Shown in pieces: positions 7,306 through 7,814 of a stretch of DNA of 7,814 nucleotides. The notes under the pieces are model-generated. The model was not told the origin of the DNA. It worked only from the letters and a program-made list of their open reading frames with translations, and made no database searches. The DNA is from Candidatus Sericytochromatia bacterium (GTDB taxonomy: Bacteria; Cyanobacteriota; Sericytochromatia; UBA7694; JACMQJ01): contig JACMQJ010000107.1 of assembly GCA_014377055.1 (NCBI GenBank), positions 1 through 7,814 on the forward strand. Reading direction: 5' to 3'. The first letter of the stretch is position 1. Each line of letters starts with the position of its first letter. Made by a program: the position numbers and the translations under genes.

Positions 7306-7449
7306 GTTACTACTCAGGTGTATAAAAAAAGTCGGTGAATCTTTTTAATGGACATTAAATATGTTTACTTAGTTTCAAGATAAGCATTAATAATGCTTAA
7401 AAATTTAAAATCCTTTATTTATAAGTATTTTAGACACCTGATTAGTAAC
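7306..7449. mobile_element. 144-bp inverted-repeat element (MITE-like or structured RNA)
   Basis: The left arm 7306-7327, starting GTTACTACTCAGGTGT, is the inverted complement of the right arm 7428-7449, ending ACACCTGATTAGTAAC, with 20 of 22 positions matching. The interior is non-coding and contains two further palindromes, 7344-7359 and 7381-7399. The size and end structure fit a miniature inverted-repeat transposable element or a decayed IS with internal deletion. I find no convincing target-site duplication (flanks tataaatta and aatatttta). As RNA it would form a long closing stem with two inner hairpins. No second copy occurs in the window. Confidence 0.5.
7381..7399. repeat. Perfect 19-nt palindrome inside the inverted-repeat element
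   Basis: TAAGCATTA and TAATGCTTA are exact inverted complements around a single A. A one-base spacer suits a dimeric protein operator better than an RNA hairpin, though AAGCAT/ATGCTT with a larger loop could fold. A smaller partner, TTTAATG-GA-CATTAAA, lies at 7344-7359 and shares the CATTAA core. Confidence 0.55.
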
Positions 7450-7670
7450 AATATTTTATCTATAACTATAGTTGTACTTACTGTTAAGATTAAATTATTT
7501 TTTTAAATTAAATGTTTTAAATGTAGAGTATGTGTTAAGCTAATACAGCAAGAGGCACATTTGTTTAGTTGTGTTTGTCAAAGTTAGCATGGATATTTAA
7601 ATTTTTTACGTTAAGCTTATTTAACATTTAACTATTGATTAAGGATTAATTTAAAGCACAAATTATTAAT

Positions 7671-7677
7671 AGGAAGG
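7671..7677 (+). promoter_or_regulatory. Ribosome binding site deciding the GTG start at 7685
   Basis: AGGAAGG is a strong Shine-Dalgarno match placed 7 nt before GTG 7685. It is the main reason for calling a gene at the right edge. Confidence 0.65.
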
Positions 7678-7684
7678 TTTTATT

Positions 7685-7814
7685 GTGGATAACACTGTAT
7701 CATTAATTAGACAAGTTTATAAAAACAATGAAGGTAGATACCCTTCGAATATAGATGAAAGCTTCATCAAAAGATATTACTTATCCCTGCTCGATAAAAA
7801 TAAGTCTTTAGATG
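7685..7814 (+). CDS. Unknown protein, N-terminal 43 residues (runs off the right edge)
   Basis: The frame opens with GTG after a well-spaced AGGAAGG site and stays open to the window end. The visible product begins MDNTVSLIRQVYKNNEGRYP and continues with a charged, probably helical segment containing FIKRYYLSLL. It has no signal peptide or membrane segment, so it is probably cytoplasmic. I do not recognise the family from so short a piece. No alternative ATG lies nearby in frame, and the overlapping TTG at 7684 hits a stop after seven codons. The start overlaps a perfect DnaA-box consensus on the opposite strand (7684-7692). Confidence 0.6.
   Translation, partial: MDNTVSLIRQVYKNNEGRYPSNIDESFIKRYYLSLLDKNKSLD

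Larger units (their letters stand above)
7084..7684. other. Long AT-rich non-coding region
   Basis: This 601-bp gap separates the divergent M14 gene and the truncated right-edge gene. The longest open stretches I read are about 10-26 codons without usable starts, so I see no gene. It contains the 144-bp inverted-repeat element (7306-7449), small palindromes such as AACTATAGTT at 7464-7473, and the ribosome binding site for the next gene. The left part (7084-7300) is nearly pure A/T with nothing recognisable. Confidence 0.7.

Noticed and set aside
7464..7473. Palindrome AACTATAGTT
   Set aside because: Ten-base AT-rich palindromes are common at this composition; it is noted only as part of the non-coding region.
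7500..7595. Cys-rich open stretch of about 26 codons on the plus strand
   Set aside because: It is flanked by stops with no start codon and no ribosome binding site.

Overview
The window comes from an AT-rich bacterium: G+C is below about a third by eye, all six complete main genes stop with TAA, and TGG reads as Trp in normal contexts. A Gram-negative-type envelope is likely. It carries two clear lipobox lipoproteins plus a possible third, a FkpA/Mip-like FKBP fold, and an unfinished P-type ATPase whose cysteine-rich N-terminus resembles the CcoI/FixI copper pumps that serve cytochrome oxidase assembly. I cannot assign a phylum from the sequence alone.

Layout. Positions 1-947 (minus) hold the N-terminal 315 residues of the metal P-type ATPase, which runs off the left edge. 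Diverging from it is a small FKBP-type peptidyl-prolyl isomerase with an export signal (1121-1612). This converges on a 12-TM drug-efflux-type MFS transporter (1672-2922, minus), with a hairpin terminator between the two. Diverging again is a two-gene plus-strand unit, an RlaP-type nucleotidyltransferase (3063-3827) followed by a DUF493/YbeD-like protein (3853-4140). A 258-bp gap then holds a striking nested hairpin inside a possible relic reading frame. Two minus-strand lipoprotein enzymes follow, transcribed in the order M14 zinc carboxypeptidase (5788-7083), terminator, then phospholipase D/cardiolipin-synthase-like protein (4399-5697). The last 600 bp before the right edge are non-coding. 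They contain a 144-bp element bounded by 22-bp imperfect inverted repeats, then a well-spaced ribosome binding site and a GTG-started gene of which only 43 codons are present.

How the genes may work together. The M14 peptidase and the PLD-family protein are adjacent, co-directional, and both lipid-anchored with a low-complexity Ser/Thr/Asn/Gln-rich linker after the cysteine. They look like a pair of surface or periplasmic hydrolases acting on peptides and phospholipids. The nucleotidyltransferase and DUF493 gene are probably co-transcribed (25-bp gap), but no RNA ligase or other repair partner is visible. The rest looks like a collection of independent transcription units. No CRISPR array, tRNA, rRNA or complete insertion sequence was seen. 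The most unusual items are the 144-bp inverted-repeat element and the hairpin/relic frame in the 4141-4398 gap; neither amounts to a demonstrated new system.
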